Part shown: piece by piece, positions 1 through 8,358 of the stretch
How positions within the stretch are numbered: the stretch's first letter is position 1
Layout of the letters: the number at the start of each line of letters is the position of its first letter
Assembly (NCBI GenBank): GCA_003225335.1
Contig: QHZE01000443.1
Coordinates: 1-45,061, forward strand
DNA from: Acidobacteriota bacterium
GTDB lineage: Bacteria; Acidobacteriota; UBA6911
Direction of reading: 5' to 3'
DNA length: 45,061 nucleotides
The notes under the pieces: generated by a model
The model's input: the letters and a program-made list of their open reading frames with translations, nothing else
Told to the model about the DNA's origin: nothing
The model's database searches: none
Made by a program: the position numbers and the translations under genes

Positions 1-194
1 GGCCAGGCACAACAGCGGCAGCCTAGATCAAAACCGATGGCGTCGGTTCCCAACTCATCCCAGGGGAAAATTCGGAAATACTCTTGGAACAGGCGGTTCA
101 GTTCTTCGTCGCCGATGGGTTTTTGGTCAAAGCGCCTCCACTCATCGCCGAACCCTTCGACAGTCTTCAAATCAATGTTGCGCGTCTTGCTCAT
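1..194 (-). CDS. Class I SAM-dependent methyltransferase, N-terminal fragment (runs off window)
   Basis: Reading the minus strand from the ATG at 194-192 gives 64 residues before the window edge. The peptide contains FGDEWRRFDQ, then LFQEYFRIFPWDEL, then IGFDLGC. This is the usual N-terminal layout of type 11/12 methyltransferases, in which a hydrophobic strand runs into the glycine-rich SAM-binding loop. In the family that strand is normally followed by a G-S-G-type loop; here the visible residues after DLGC are R-C-C-A-W, so motif I looks damaged. The gene may be decaying, or the edge sequence may be altered. It is divergent from the LPS transport operon to its right. The substrate cannot be told from this fragment. 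Family assignment is fairly secure; functionality is not. Confidence 0.6.
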   Translation of the reverse strand, partial: MSKTRNIDLKTVEGFGDEWRRFDQKPIGDEELNRLFQEYFRIFPWDELGTDAIGFDLGCRCCAW

Positions 195-625
195 CGTTAG
201 GCGTCAAGACTGCCAACCTGCCCGATGGCAATCTCAAGTTAAAAGCACGGCGCGGCCAATAGCTCCAGACCGCTTACTTTTGATAATCGCGGGGTTGCTC
301 GGGGGTGGAGTCATCACCACGCAGGCAATAAGAGAAGCAAGAGCGGCGTGGCATAAGGTCAAAACCAAGGAATAGAACATCGTCTTCCGCCGCCGGTAAA
401 AAAAATAGCATAGGTCGGCCCGGGAAGTCTTCTTGAATATCCCCGCAACGAGAAGCTGCAAGAATGTGGCAGGCGTCGGGCAGTCAATGCGGTGACCGCA
501 TCGGATGCTTCAAATCCCCTCCCCGCGTTGACTGCCACCATGGCGGCTCCTATACTGACATCCGGTGCAGCGTAAACGCGGCGGTCATTGACGGGCGAGA
601 CGCCCGTGCCACGGCAGGAGCGGAT
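195..625. other. Intergenic region upstream of the lpt operon
   Basis: No convincing gene lies in these 431 bases. The short ORFs on both strands show no recognisable protein features. The stretch holds the promoter at 528-556 and, in the predicted leader, a small GGGCG-AGA-CGCCC hairpin at about 593-605 within a motif of the dispersed type (GACGGGCGAGACGCCCGTGC). Confidence 0.5.
528..556 (+). promoter_or_regulatory. Sigma-70-type promoter for the lpt-rpoN-pts operon
   Basis: A -35 box TTGACT (528-533) and a -10 box TATACT (551-556) are separated by exactly 17 bases. Transcription would start near 563. That is downstream of the ATG at 464 but upstream of the TTG at 626, so the promoter supports the later start for the LptC-LptA protein. 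Confidence 0.7.
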
Positions 626-3121
626 TTGCACATCAAGAAGACCATCCGAAGAGCCCTTATCGCGCTCATTGCCCTGGTGCTCGTGGCGGTCGCACTCAAC
701 TACACCCAGAGCTGGCGCCGGGCGCGTGTGGTAATGCAGGCGGGCAAGATCCTGGGCGCCGAATTGCTCCGCTCTGCCGAAGGTATCGAGTATTCCGACA
801 ACCAGAATGGAGTTGTCCGGTTCAAGGTTCGCGCAAAAAGCCTCCAGGAGACACGCGAGGGGAAGAACCTGCTTCAGGGAATCGAAGCCTTTGACTTCAA
901 TCCCGACGGCACAGTGCGCAATCAGATCCGCAGCCGTAACGCGGAGTATGACAGAGACTCGAAGAAGGCCTTTTTTTCCGGGGACGTTCAGGTACAGATG
1001 GGAGAAGGCGTGGAAATCCGCACGGAGTCTCTCAATTACGATCTCCAATCCAACGTGGGGCATACCAACGATCGATTCCGATTGATCTCGCCCCAGGCGT
1101 CCGGCACCGCCCAAGGCCTGCGCTACGACCACGCCAACAAGACGCTGGAGCTCTACAGCGAGCTGGACTTCATACTGATGAGGGCGGTGCATAAACCGGA
1201 TGGTTCAACGCAGGAAGAGAAGGTTCGCGTGACAGCCCGGCGCGGGTATTACGCGCAAAATGAGCGGTTCATGAGATTCCAAGGGGGCTCGCGGGTCGAA
1301 TCGGAGAGCGACATCCTGGCCGGGAATAACATCGAGGCCACCTTCAGCGCCGATCAGAAGCACATAAAATCACTGCTCTGCCAGGGAAGTGCCTCTTATG
1401 TGTCCAAGGATCCGTCACGATCCAGAGAGCTAAGAGGAGATCGAATTCAGTTCGGCATCTTGCCGGACACCGGGGCGCTGCAAAGGATAGACGTGATGGG
1501 CCAGGCGTCTTTCCTTTCGTGCTCCGAGGACTCGGAACAGGAACTCCGGGCGTCCGGTATCGTTCTGGAACTGGATCCTGTCAAAGGAGTGCCCACAAAG
1601 GTGCTGAGCCAGGACAATGTCCGGTTTAATCTAAAGCGCAATTTAGAGCGAACCCAAATCGCCGGTGACAACCTCGAGGCCTATTTTGACGCGGGGACAG
1701 ACTCCCTGAAACGCGTGCGCGTGTGGGACCGTGCGGAAATGGCAAACCGCGCGGGCGAGGCGGAAGGAGATGAGCTTAAGGCAGAAGAAATACGGATTGC
1801 GTTTCAAACGGTGGCCAACCGGAGCGCATTGAAGGAGCTTCAGGCCGAGCGCGCCGTGAAGTGGAGGACCCCACCCCGCAAAAAGACCGAGACAGACGGC
1901 GCGGAACCGGGGCGTACGATGACCGCCAACTTCCTCGACATGCACTACGCCAACGGCGCCGATTATCTCGAAGACGGATACGCCTCGGGGGATGTTGTGC
2001 TGGCAGGGTTCCCTCTCGGAGACCCGGCGAAATCGGAGATCCGGCGCCTGGAAGCGGACAAAGTACGATTTCGCTTCTATCCGCGGGAAAACAAGCTCAA
2101 AGATTTCGAGGGAGAAGGGCACGTTTCGGTGTTCCATCACAGCGCCGCGGATGCGGGTTCTGAAACTCCAGCGCAGGAGTTTCGTACGGCCAGTTCGAAC
2201 ATGCGCGCAACTTTCCGTCCACAGGACGGAACCGCAGAGTATCTCACACAGTGGGGAAGCTTCGTCTATCAGGACGGATCGCGAAAGGCTACCGCGGGGA
2301 GAGGCGAATATACTGCCGAGGCCGAGGTTCTGGTGCTTCGCGAGGCGCCGAAAATCACGGATGACAACGGCTCGACCACGGGAGATTGGATGGAATACGA
2401 CCGCAAGAACAAGGTGCTGACAGTCCACAAGAATGTGCGGTCGGTGCTCCGGCAGAGCGGGACGACTGGAGGCAGCCCCTTTGCAGCTTCTTCAGAGTCT
2501 TCCTCTCCCGCTGTGATCGTAGCGCAGACCATGCAATATTGGACCGACGAAACCCGAGCTCGCTATTCAGGTAATGTCCTGCTGCTCACAGAAGAGGGAC
2601 AGCTACGGTCTCAGGTGCTGGAAACTTACAGCGGTGGCGGGAGGGTAGAGGCTGAAGGAGAGGTGCGTCACGTGATCCTCAAGAGCAGGGCTCCTGGAAA
2701 CAGGACCGCGGTGAAGGAAGGAGCATCGGCAGAAAAACCGGAGGCCAGGGACGCGCGCCCGTCGAAGCGCGTGCTGATCCAGTGCGCGCGCCTCCGCTAT
2801 TTCAAGGAGCAGAATTCGATCCAGTACCTCGACAACGTCGTCCTGAGCAGCGAGGATGCACGGCTGTCGTCCGACAGCTTGGATGCCGTTCTCGACTCCA
2901 CCGGGCGACAGATTGAAAAGGCCGCGGCGCGCGGAAGGGTCTTCGTTCGCCAGTCCGGCAGGGAAGTAAAGGGGGAAATGGCCGACTATTTCCTGCAGCC
3001 GGGAAAGTTTGTCGTGACCGGCAATCCGGCACAGATTAGCGATCCCGGGCGGGGCAAGTCCGCGGCCCGTCGATTGACTTTCTTCACTACCGATGATAGA
3101 ATCCTGCTCGAAAACACTTGA
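626..3121 (+). CDS. lptC: LptC-LptA (OstA) fusion, LPS transport periplasmic bridge protein
   Basis: This predicted 831-residue protein starts with a short basic stretch and one membrane anchor (RALIALIALVLVAVALNY). An LptC-like (DUF1239-type) segment follows, then a long series of OstA/LptA-type beta-jellyroll repeats with recurrent G-x-V-x-V strands and phrases such as ATFRPQDGTAEYL and YSGNVLLL. LptC, LptA and LptB belong to the machine that carries lipopolysaccharide from the inner to the outer membrane. Separate LptC and LptA are each about 190 residues, so this chain could form much of the periplasmic bridge alone. I chose the TTG at 626 because an AGGAG (616-620) lies 5 bases upstream and the promoter sits at 528-556; the frame stays open back to an ATG at 464. 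lptB follows 32 bases downstream. The fold is inferred from sequence pattern, and the exact domain borders are uncertain. Confidence 0.8.
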   Translation: MHIKKTIRRALIALIALVLVAVALNYTQSWRRARVVMQAGKILGAELLRSAEGIEYSDNQNGVVRFKVRAKSLQETREGKNLLQGIEAFDFNPDGTVRNQIRSRNAEYDRDSKKAFFSGDVQVQMGEGVEIRTESLNYDLQSNVGHTNDRFRLISPQASGTAQGLRYDHANKTLELYSELDFILMRAVHKPDGSTQEEKVRVTARRGYYAQNERFMRFQGGSRVESESDILAGNNIEATFSADQKHIKSLLCQGSASYVSKDPSRSRELRGDRIQFGILPDTGALQRIDVMGQASFLSCSEDSEQELRASGIVLELDPVKGVPTKVLSQDNVRFNLKRNLERTQIAGDNLEAYFDAGTDSLKRVRVWDRAEMANRAGEAEGDELKAEEIRIAFQTVANRSALKELQAERAVKWRTPPRKKTETDGAEPGRTMTANFLDMHYANGADYLEDGYASGDVVLAGFPLGDPAKSEIRRLEADKVRFRFYPRENKLKDFEGEGHVSVFHHSAADAGSETPAQEFRTASSNMRATFRPQDGTAEYLTQWGSFVYQDGSRKATAGRGEYTAEAEVLVLREAPKITDDNGSTTGDWMEYDRKNKVLTVHKNVRSVLRQSGTTGGSPFAASSESSSPAVIVAQTMQYWTDETRARYSGNVLLLTEEGQLRSQVLETYSGGGRVEAEGEVRHVILKSRAPGNRTAVKEGASAEKPEARDARPSKRVLIQCARLRYFKEQNSIQYLDNVVLSSEDARLSSDSLDAVLDSTGRQIEKAAARGRVFVRQSGREVKGEMADYFLQPGKFVVTGNPAQISDPGRGKSAARRLTFFTTDDRILLENT

Positions 3122-3153
3122 GGCTGTAACCTCTTGCAAATCAATGATTTCTA

Positions 3154-3885
3154 ATGGCAATAGGCACGTTGCGGGTGCGGGACCTGTGCAAGTCCTACCG
3201 AGGCAGAAAGGTAGTGCAAGAGGTCAGCCTCACGCTCCGACAGGGGGACGTTGTGGGCCTGCTAGGCCCGAACGGCGCAGGCAAGACGACGACGTTCTAT
3301 ATGATCGTCGGTCTCATCTCTCCTGACACCGGTCAGGTCTTGATCAACGACTCGGAAATCACGAGCATGCCCATGTATCAAAGGGCCCGCTCCGGGATCA
3401 GCTACCTTCCGCAGGAACCCTCCGTTTTTCGAAAGCTCACCGTTGAAGAGAATCTCGAGACAATCGCGGAAACGTTAGACCTCAATTCCAGGGAGCAGGG
3501 CGAGATTGTTACTGAGTTGCTGGAGGAGTTCGGGATCGCGCACCTTCGGAGACAACCAGCCTACACCCTGTCGGGAGGAGAGCGCCGGCGGCTGGAGATT
3601 GCGCGGGCGCTCGTTCTCACGCCGAAATTCATACTCTTGGACGAGCCGTTCGCCGGCATCGACCCGCTGGCCGTGCTGGATATCCAGCGCGTGATTGGCC
3701 AGTTAAAGGAGCGGCGGATCGGTGTTCTCGTCACCGACCACAACGTGAGGGAAGCTTTGAATATCACCGATCATGCCTATATAATAAACGACGGCAGGAT
3801 CCTGCGGGACGGCTCTCCGGAGGAACTGAGCAACGATGTGGAAGTGAAGAAGGTATACCTCGGAGAAAACTTCAGGCTGAATTAA
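3154..3885 (+). CDS. lptB: LPS export ABC transporter ATP-binding protein LptB
   Basis: A 243-residue cytoplasmic ATPase that powers LPS extraction by the LptB2FG complex. Walker [10 protein letters not shown] is at residues 38-46, the Q-loop region at YLPQEPS (85-91), the ABC signature LSGGE at 139-143, Walker B ILLDEP at 160-165 with the catalytic Glu, and the H-loop in VTDHNV. The sequence [20 protein letters not shown] is typical of LptB rather than of amino-acid transporter ATPases. Length matches the family (about 240). The gene lies between the LptC-LptA fusion and rpoN, the order seen in many diderm bacteria. The permease genes lptF and lptG are not in this window. The assignment is secure. 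Confidence 0.95.
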   Translation: MAIGTLRVRDLCKSYRGRKVVQEVSLTLRQGDVVGLLGPNGAGKTTTFYMIVGLISPDTGQVLINDSEITSMPMYQRARSGISYLPQEPSVFRKLTVEENLETIAETLDLNSREQGEIVTELLEEFGIAHLRRQPAYTLSGGERRRLEIARALVLTPKFILLDEPFAGIDPLAVLDIQRVIGQLKERRIGVLVTDHNVREALNITDHAYIINDGRILRDGSPEELSNDVEVKKVYLGENFRLN

Positions 3886-3889
3886 GTGC

Positions 3890-5347
3890 ATGACCAACCG
3901 CAGACAACACTTGCGACAATCGCTAGACATCCGTCTCAGTCAGAGACTCGCGCTTACCCCCTCGCTTCTTCAGAAAATTGAGCTCCTCCAACTCAACAAG
4001 CTGGAACTTCAGGAGATGCTCAACCAGGAGCTGATGGAGAACCCGATCCTGGAGGAAGTGCTGGAGCAAGAGACCCCGAAAGAATTGGGTCAGGAGGAGA
4101 GAGTCGAAGAGGCCCCGGCACAGCAAGACACCTTGCCGGAGGGGGAGAGGGACAGCTTTGACGAGATCGACTTCCGCTACTTTTTCGATGAGTATCTCGA
4201 TACGGGCTATCGAAACCGCGAGGTGGATGACGATTCCGAAAAACCCTCTTTTGAGGCGTTTCTCGTGCGGCCGTCCTCTCTTCATGATCACCTGATCTGG
4301 CAGATTGGCCTCATTGAAATCGACTCCCGCACCTTGGAAATCGCAAAAGAGATCCTCGGGAATGTCGACCAAGACGGATATCTGCGCGCGAGCCTGGAGG
4401 AAATTTGCGATCTCGCCGGGTGCACCATGGAAGAGGCCGAAAGGGCCTTAAAGGCCGTGCAGGCGCTGGACCCCCCTGGCGTCGGCGCCCGGGACCTGCG
4501 CGAGGCGTTGTCGATCCAGTTGGAATACAGGGGGCTGCGTGACACTTTGGCCTGGAAGATTGTTCAGGAACATCTTCCGTTATTGGAGACACACAAGTTC
4601 AAAGCGATCGCCAGCCTTACGGGTAGTTCCTTCGAGGAAGTTTTGCAGGCTTTAGACATCGTCAAGCATCTGGTTCCAGCGCCGGGACAGAAATACAATC
4701 CGGAGAAGGTCGCTTACGTCCAACCCGAGGTGACGATTGCCAAAGTGGACGACGAATTCGTTATTCTTTTGAACGACGAGGGGATGCCGCACTTGAGGCT
4801 GAACAATTCGTATAAGGAGCTTCTCAAGAGCAACGGTGTAAGCGGCGAGACCAAGAGTTTTCTCAGAGAAAAGTTCCGTTCTGCGGTCGATCTTTTGAGA
4901 AGCGTCAACCAGCGCAAACAGACCATCTACAAGGTGTGCGCCTGTATTGTCAGCCGCCAAAAGGAATTTCTGGAACAAGGGCCGTCGGCGCTGCGTCCGA
5001 TGCTGATAAAAGACGTGGCCAGCGAGCTTGGCGTTCACAGCTCTACCATCAGCCGGGTGGTGACGAACAAATATGTGGACACGCCCCAAGGGGTGATGGA
5101 GCTTCGGAAGTTCTTTACCATGGGAGTGGAGAGTCCCGACGGCGAAGAGCTGTCCATGGTCCAGATCAAGCTCAAGATCAGGAAGCTGATAGACGGCGAA
5201 GACAAGGCCAAACCTTATTCGGATAGCCAGATCGCCCAACTGCTGCGCCGAGACAACGTTTTCATCACCCGCCGCACCGTCGCAAAGTACCGGGAGCAGA
5301 TGCAGGTTCCCGGATCGCGCGAGAGAAAGATTGCCTACCTGTTTTAA
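3890..5347 (+). CDS. rpoN: RNA polymerase sigma-54 factor
   Basis: A 485-residue sigma-54. Region I is Gln/Leu-rich (QSLDIRLSQRLALTPSLLQK) and contacts activator ATPases. An acidic linker follows at roughly residues 55-110, then the core-binding domain, then a helix-turn-helix around VASELGVHSSTISRV for the -12 element. The RpoN box near the C terminus reads TRRTVAKYRE, one residue from the canonical ARRTVAKYRE, and recognises the -24 element. Length is normal for the family. The ATG lies 4 bases after the lptB stop, so translation is probably coupled. Lying next to hpf, hprK, rapZ and pts genes is the classical rpoN neighbourhood. No sigma-54 promoter of convincing quality was noticed by eye within this window, so its targets lie elsewhere. 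Confidence 0.96.
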   Translation: MTNRRQHLRQSLDIRLSQRLALTPSLLQKIELLQLNKLELQEMLNQELMENPILEEVLEQETPKELGQEERVEEAPAQQDTLPEGERDSFDEIDFRYFFDEYLDTGYRNREVDDDSEKPSFEAFLVRPSSLHDHLIWQIGLIEIDSRTLEIAKEILGNVDQDGYLRASLEEICDLAGCTMEEAERALKAVQALDPPGVGARDLREALSIQLEYRGLRDTLAWKIVQEHLPLLETHKFKAIASLTGSSFEEVLQALDIVKHLVPAPGQKYNPEKVAYVQPEVTIAKVDDEFVILLNDEGMPHLRLNNSYKELLKSNGVSGETKSFLREKFRSAVDLLRSVNQRKQTIYKVCACIVSRQKEFLEQGPSALRPMLIKDVASELGVHSSTISRVVTNKYVDTPQGVMELRKFFTMGVESPDGEELSMVQIKLKIRKLIDGEDKAKPYSDSQIAQLLRRDNVFITRRTVAKYREQMQVPGSRERKIAYLF

Positions 5348-5358
5348 GGGGATCTACG

Positions 5359-5892
5359 ATGAACGTGGAAATCACTGGCAGGCATGTCCTGGTCACAACC
5401 GCCATACGCACGTATGTTCTCAAGAGGCTTCGAAAGTTCTCCAAGCTCTTCGGGGACGAGATCAATTTTCACGTCATTCTCGACGTCGAAAAGGACCGGC
5501 ATACGGCCGAGGTCCTTCTGAAATCGAAACGGCTGGACGTTACCGGGAGCGGCGAAACCAAAGACATGTATTCTTCCATAAGCCGCGCTCTGGAGAAGCT
5601 GGAACGGCAGGCGCTCAAGCACAAAAACAAGGTCATCGAGACCAAGAGGCATATCGCCAAAGCCAAATCTGTGGCAGAAAAGTCGGGCGCCGGTCTCCGC
5701 CGGGCTTCGCCGCGCCGGCGCGACGGTATCCAGGAGGAGGAGGCGCGCAGAAAGCCGATGGCCGTGGAAGAGGCGGTTCTGGAGCTCGGCCAGTCCGATT
5801 ATCCTTTCGTGGTCTTCCGAAACGTAGATTCCGGGGAGGTGAACGTCCTGTATCGCCGGAAGGATGGTTCCCTGGGTCTGATCCAGGCATAG
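5359..5892 (+). CDS. hpf: Ribosome hibernation promoting factor, long form
   Basis: A 177-residue HPF/YfiA family protein. The N-terminal ~100 residues (MNVEITGRHVLVTTAIRTYV... then LDVTGSGETKDMYSSI) form the beta-alpha-beta domain that binds the 30S decoding region in resting cells. A variable basic linker follows. The C-terminal domain, about residues 130-177 (DYPFVVFRNVDSGEVNVLYR), is the dimerisation module of long HPFs, which form 100S ribosomes without RMF. The family's long form is usually about 180-190 residues, so this one is complete. The start has an AAGGGG 7-8 bases upstream, and the gap from rpoN is 11 bases. Co-transcription with rpoN is likely; no separate promoter is evident. 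Confidence 0.93.
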   Translation: MNVEITGRHVLVTTAIRTYVLKRLRKFSKLFGDEINFHVILDVEKDRHTAEVLLKSKRLDVTGSGETKDMYSSISRALEKLERQALKHKNKVIETKRHIAKAKSVAEKSGAGLRRASPRRRDGIQEEEARRKPMAVEEAVLELGQSDYPFVVFRNVDSGEVNVLYRRKDGSLGLIQA

Positions 5893-5964
5893 TCTCTTAG
5901 CGACAGAAAAACTTTGCCGCGAATCACACGGCGCAGCCCAGCCGCAACCAAAAACCAGGCGACT

Positions 5965-6037
5965 CTTTGTGTCTTCGCGTCTTGGTGGTAGAGGCTGCGC
6001 CCAATCCGCCACGAAGACGCGAAGAATCACGAAGCAT
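5965..6037. repeat. Inverted pair of dispersed CTTCGCGTCTT repeats between hpf and hprK
   Basis: CTTCGCGTCTTGGTGG (5973-5988) faces a diverged inverse copy at 6006-6024 (CCGCCACGAAGACGCGAAG), giving an imperfect hairpin. A run of six T follows at about 6036-6041. A GCCGCAACCAAA module lies just upstream at 5941. The same words recur in other gaps of this window. The hairpin plus T-run could act as a weak terminator, but it may simply be repeat sequence. Confidence 0.6.
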
Positions 6038-6045
6038 TTTTTCAG

Positions 6046-6990
6046 ATGACGGAACCGACGGTCGATCCTCAACCCGGGGTCACGGTTTGGGAATTTGCTC
6101 AGGACCCGAATTTGGGTCTGCGCCTGCAAGTGCTCCAAGCGGGCGAGGGTATGGCCAACTGGATTCGCTCTCCGCGAATCCAGAAGCTGGGCCTGGCCCT
6201 TGCCGGCTTTACGGAGTATATTCACCCTCATCGTGTCCAGATTCTGGGCGGGAGTGAAATTAACTACCTTCAGATCCTGAAACCTGCCGCGAAGAAGGCG
6301 GCGCTCGACGGCCTGAGCGGCCTTGGAATCTGCTGCATTGTCATCACGCGCGGTCTCGAACCGCCTGAAGGGTTACTGAAGCTGTCAATTCCCGTTCTCG
6401 GAACATCGTTCCAGAGCTCGGTGTCGATCGCGAGGATTACCGATTACCTTGAAGGCCGTCTGGCACCGAGGATGACCATTCACGGCGTGCTCCTGGACGT
6501 TTTCGGACTGGGTGTCCTGCTGCTGGGACCATCTGGCATAGGAAAGAGCGAATGCGCCTTGGAGCTTGTTCTGAAGGGGCACCGATTGGTGAGCGACGAT
6601 TGTGTCGAGATCATGCGTCACGGTGTGGATCGGCTCGTGGGGGCAGGAGGGCCGAACCTCGAGCACCATATGGAGCTTCGCGGGTTAGGCATTATAAACA
6701 TCAAGGAGCTCTTCGGTATCTCGGCAACGGGCCGTAACAAGACCCTGGATTTTGCGGTGCGGTTGCAGCGCTGGGAAAAGGACGCCGAGTATGACCGTCT
6801 CGGCCTGGAAAGGTCTTCCATAGAATTCCTTGGGGTTTCGATTCCGCTGATCGAAATGCCTGTGGCGCCCGGGAGAAATGTTGCCACTCTGATCGAGGTG
6901 GCTGCCCGGATCCACCTTCTGGGTCAGCAAGGTCACCATCCCGCGAAGGAGTTGCTGGCGAGGCTGCATCCCGCGACAGGCAATAATTGA
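6046..6990 (+). CDS. hprK: HPr kinase/phosphorylase
   Basis: A 314-residue bifunctional enzyme that phosphorylates HPr on its regulatory serine and removes that phosphate. The N-terminal half (residues 1-130) is the MurF-like Hpr_K_N domain. The catalytic domain begins near MTIHGVLLDVFG, where the His is the conserved one in the family. It has a P-loop GPSGIGKSE (161-169) and the family signature around MELRGLGIINIKELFG. The expected substrate, an HPr with a serine in the right place, is encoded at 8355. Length is typical (about 310-320). The ribosome-binding site before ATG 6046 is poor, and an inverted repeat precedes it, so expression may be partly uncoupled from hpf. In Proteobacteria with rpoN-hpf-ptsN order, EIIA-Ntr often sits at this place. 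Confidence 0.95.
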   Translation: MTEPTVDPQPGVTVWEFAQDPNLGLRLQVLQAGEGMANWIRSPRIQKLGLALAGFTEYIHPHRVQILGGSEINYLQILKPAAKKAALDGLSGLGICCIVITRGLEPPEGLLKLSIPVLGTSFQSSVSIARITDYLEGRLAPRMTIHGVLLDVFGLGVLLLGPSGIGKSECALELVLKGHRLVSDDCVEIMRHGVDRLVGAGGPNLEHHMELRGLGIINIKELFGISATGRNKTLDFAVRLQRWEKDAEYDRLGLERSSIEFLGVSIPLIEMPVAPGRNVATLIEVAARIHLLGQQGHHPAKELLARLHPATGNN

Positions 6991-7005
6991 CATCGGGCAT
7001 ACCTC

Positions 7006-7872
7006 ATGAGCCTTCAAGATCTGGTCGTAGTCACCGGAATGAGTGGGTCCGGCAAGGGAACCGTGCTCAAGGCATTTGAGGACATGGGATTCTTCTGCAT
7101 CGACAACCTCCCGGTTTCGCTGATCCCGAAGTTCATCGAAGGGATCCACGTTGCCGGCGGAGAGGTCGAACGGGCAGCATTGGTGATTGATATTCGAGCC
7201 GGAGAGAAGCTGCGCGACCTGGAAAAATTGCTCGTGGAATTGAAGAAGTACGAGTTCCGCCTGTTCGTCCTTTGTCTCGAGGCCAGGGACGACGTGCTGG
7301 TTCGACGTTTTAGCGAGACGCGCAGACCGCACCCTCTGACGGGCGAGAAGTCTCTTCCGGAAGCTATCCGGCTGGAGAGGAAACATCTGCGCAGAATTCG
7401 CGACCTTGCTGACGTAATCATCGATACCTCAGAGTATTCCATCCATCAGGTTAAGGCGCTCGTTACGGACAGGTTTCGTACGCACCCACGCCCGGCCGCC
7501 CTCAACGTAAATCTGGTGAGTTTCGGCTACAAGCACGGTATACCGCTCGAGGCCGACCTCCTGTTCGACGTGCGGTTTCTTCCCAATCCATACTTCGTCT
7601 TCGGTCTGAAATCCCTGGACGGCCGGCACGGGAAAATAGCGAAGTATCTTCGCTCCTTTCCCGAGACGAAGAACTTTGTCGAACGAGTGCGAGACTTTTT
7701 ACAATATCTGGTTCCCTATTATGTGCGGGAGGGAAAAACCTACCTCACTGTCGCAATCGGCTGCACCGGCGGCCGGCACCGTTCGGTGTTTGCGGTAGAG
7801 GAGCTGGCAAGAGTGCTCAAGCTTCGCAAGGTGACCATTCGCGTCCGGCACCGGGACACGGAGCGCACGTGA
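7006..7872 (+). CDS. rapZ: RapZ/YvcJ family RNase adapter and nucleotide-binding protein
   Basis: A 288-residue RapZ/YvcJ family protein. The P-loop GMSGSGKGT is at residues 11-19. FCIDNLPVSLIPKF follows, which is diagnostic of the family. The C-terminal RNA-binding part contains SFGYKHGIPLEADLLFDVRF and GCTGGRHRSVF. In Escherichia coli RapZ controls glucosamine-6-phosphate synthase through the GlmY/GlmZ small RNAs and RNase E. Outside the Enterobacteriaceae the target is mostly unknown, so only the family is assigned. The ATG is 15 bases after the hprK stop. Being next to PTS genes fits the family's usual neighbourhood. Confidence 0.95.
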   Translation: MSLQDLVVVTGMSGSGKGTVLKAFEDMGFFCIDNLPVSLIPKFIEGIHVAGGEVERAALVIDIRAGEKLRDLEKLLVELKKYEFRLFVLCLEARDDVLVRRFSETRRPHPLTGEKSLPEAIRLERKHLRRIRDLADVIIDTSEYSIHQVKALVTDRFRTHPRPAALNVNLVSFGYKHGIPLEADLLFDVRFLPNPYFVFGLKSLDGRHGKIAKYLRSFPETKNFVERVRDFLQYLVPYYVREGKTYLTVAIGCTGGRHRSVFAVEELARVLKLRKVTIRVRHRDTERT

Positions 7873-7959
7873 GATCAGACCTCAGACCGCTCGCGAATTG
7901 GACCCTACGTACTTGAGGTCTGAAGTCGAAGTCTGAGGTCTGAGGTCGGAGGTCTGATT
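7872..7959. repeat. GAGGTCTGA-type direct and inverted repeats before the EIIA gene
   Basis: Units such as GAGGTCTGA, GAAGTCGAA, GTCTGAGGT and GAGGTCGGA recur between 7914 and 7958. ATCAGACCT at 7874-7882 is a perfect inverse of AGGTCTGAT at 7950-7958. The last repeat unit contains GGAGGT (7948-7953), which lies 6 bases before the EIIA ATG and is its probable Shine-Dalgarno sequence. The hairpin would therefore cover the ribosome-binding site. Confidence 0.65.
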
Positions 7960-8358
7960 ATGATCGGCGCACTCGTCGTTACCCATGGGCAGCTCGCTCA
8001 AGAGCTGGTAGCTGCCGCGGAAATGATCGTAGGAGAATTCTCGCACATCCAGGCGGTCTCGATAGGATGGCATGACGATGTCAATGACGCCCGCAAGGAA
8101 ATCGAAACGCGGCTCAGCGAAGTAAATGAAGGTAGTGGTGTCGTCGTTCTCACCGATATGTTTGGAGGCACGCCGTCAAACATCGCTTTCTCGTTTCACG
8201 AGCCTGGAAGCGTGGATGTGATCACCGGGGTGAATTTGCCTATGATCCTCAAGATCGCGAGTCAGACGGAGGGTGAAACGCTGGAGACGCTGGCTGCCGC
8301 TGTCCGGGACCAGGGGCGCGCCAGTATTTCGATGGCCAGCGATTTTCTGGACAAATGA
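7960..8358 (+). CDS. PTS EIIA, mannose/fructose class
   Basis: A 132-residue stand-alone EIIA of the mannose family. It starts MIGALVVTHGQLAQELV, with His9 as the predicted phosphorylated residue. TDMFGGTPSNIAF is the second typical block of the fold, and GVNLPMILK the third. Such proteins accept phosphate from HPr. No EIIB, EIIC or EIID gene accompanies it here, so a sugar-uptake role is not supported within this window and a regulatory role is more likely. The stop overlaps the next start by 4 bases (8355-8358), so translation is coupled to HPr. The ribosome-binding site lies in a repeat-derived hairpin. Confidence 0.9.
   Translation: MIGALVVTHGQLAQELVAAAEMIVGEFSHIQAVSIGWHDDVNDARKEIETRLSEVNEGSGVVVLTDMFGGTPSNIAFSFHEPGSVDVITGVNLPMILKIASQTEGETLETLAAAVRDQGRASISMASDFLDK

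Noticed and set aside
37-375. Plus-strand ORF of 112 codons at the left edge
   Set aside because: It overlaps the methyltransferase fragment on the other strand, which has clear family sequence, and has no ribosome-binding site.
464-625. N-terminal extension of LptC-LptA to ATG 464
   Set aside because: It would precede the predicted transcription start at about 563 and add 54 residues unlike any LptC; TTG 626 has AGGAG upstream.
359-1192. Long minus-strand ORF of 277 codons
   Set aside because: It lies antisense to the LptC-LptA gene, shows no recognisable motif and follows from the G+C-rich codon use of the real frame.
7914-7958. Repeated GAGGTCTGA units as a CRISPR array
   Set aside because: Units are about 9 bases with almost no spacers and no cas genes are present.
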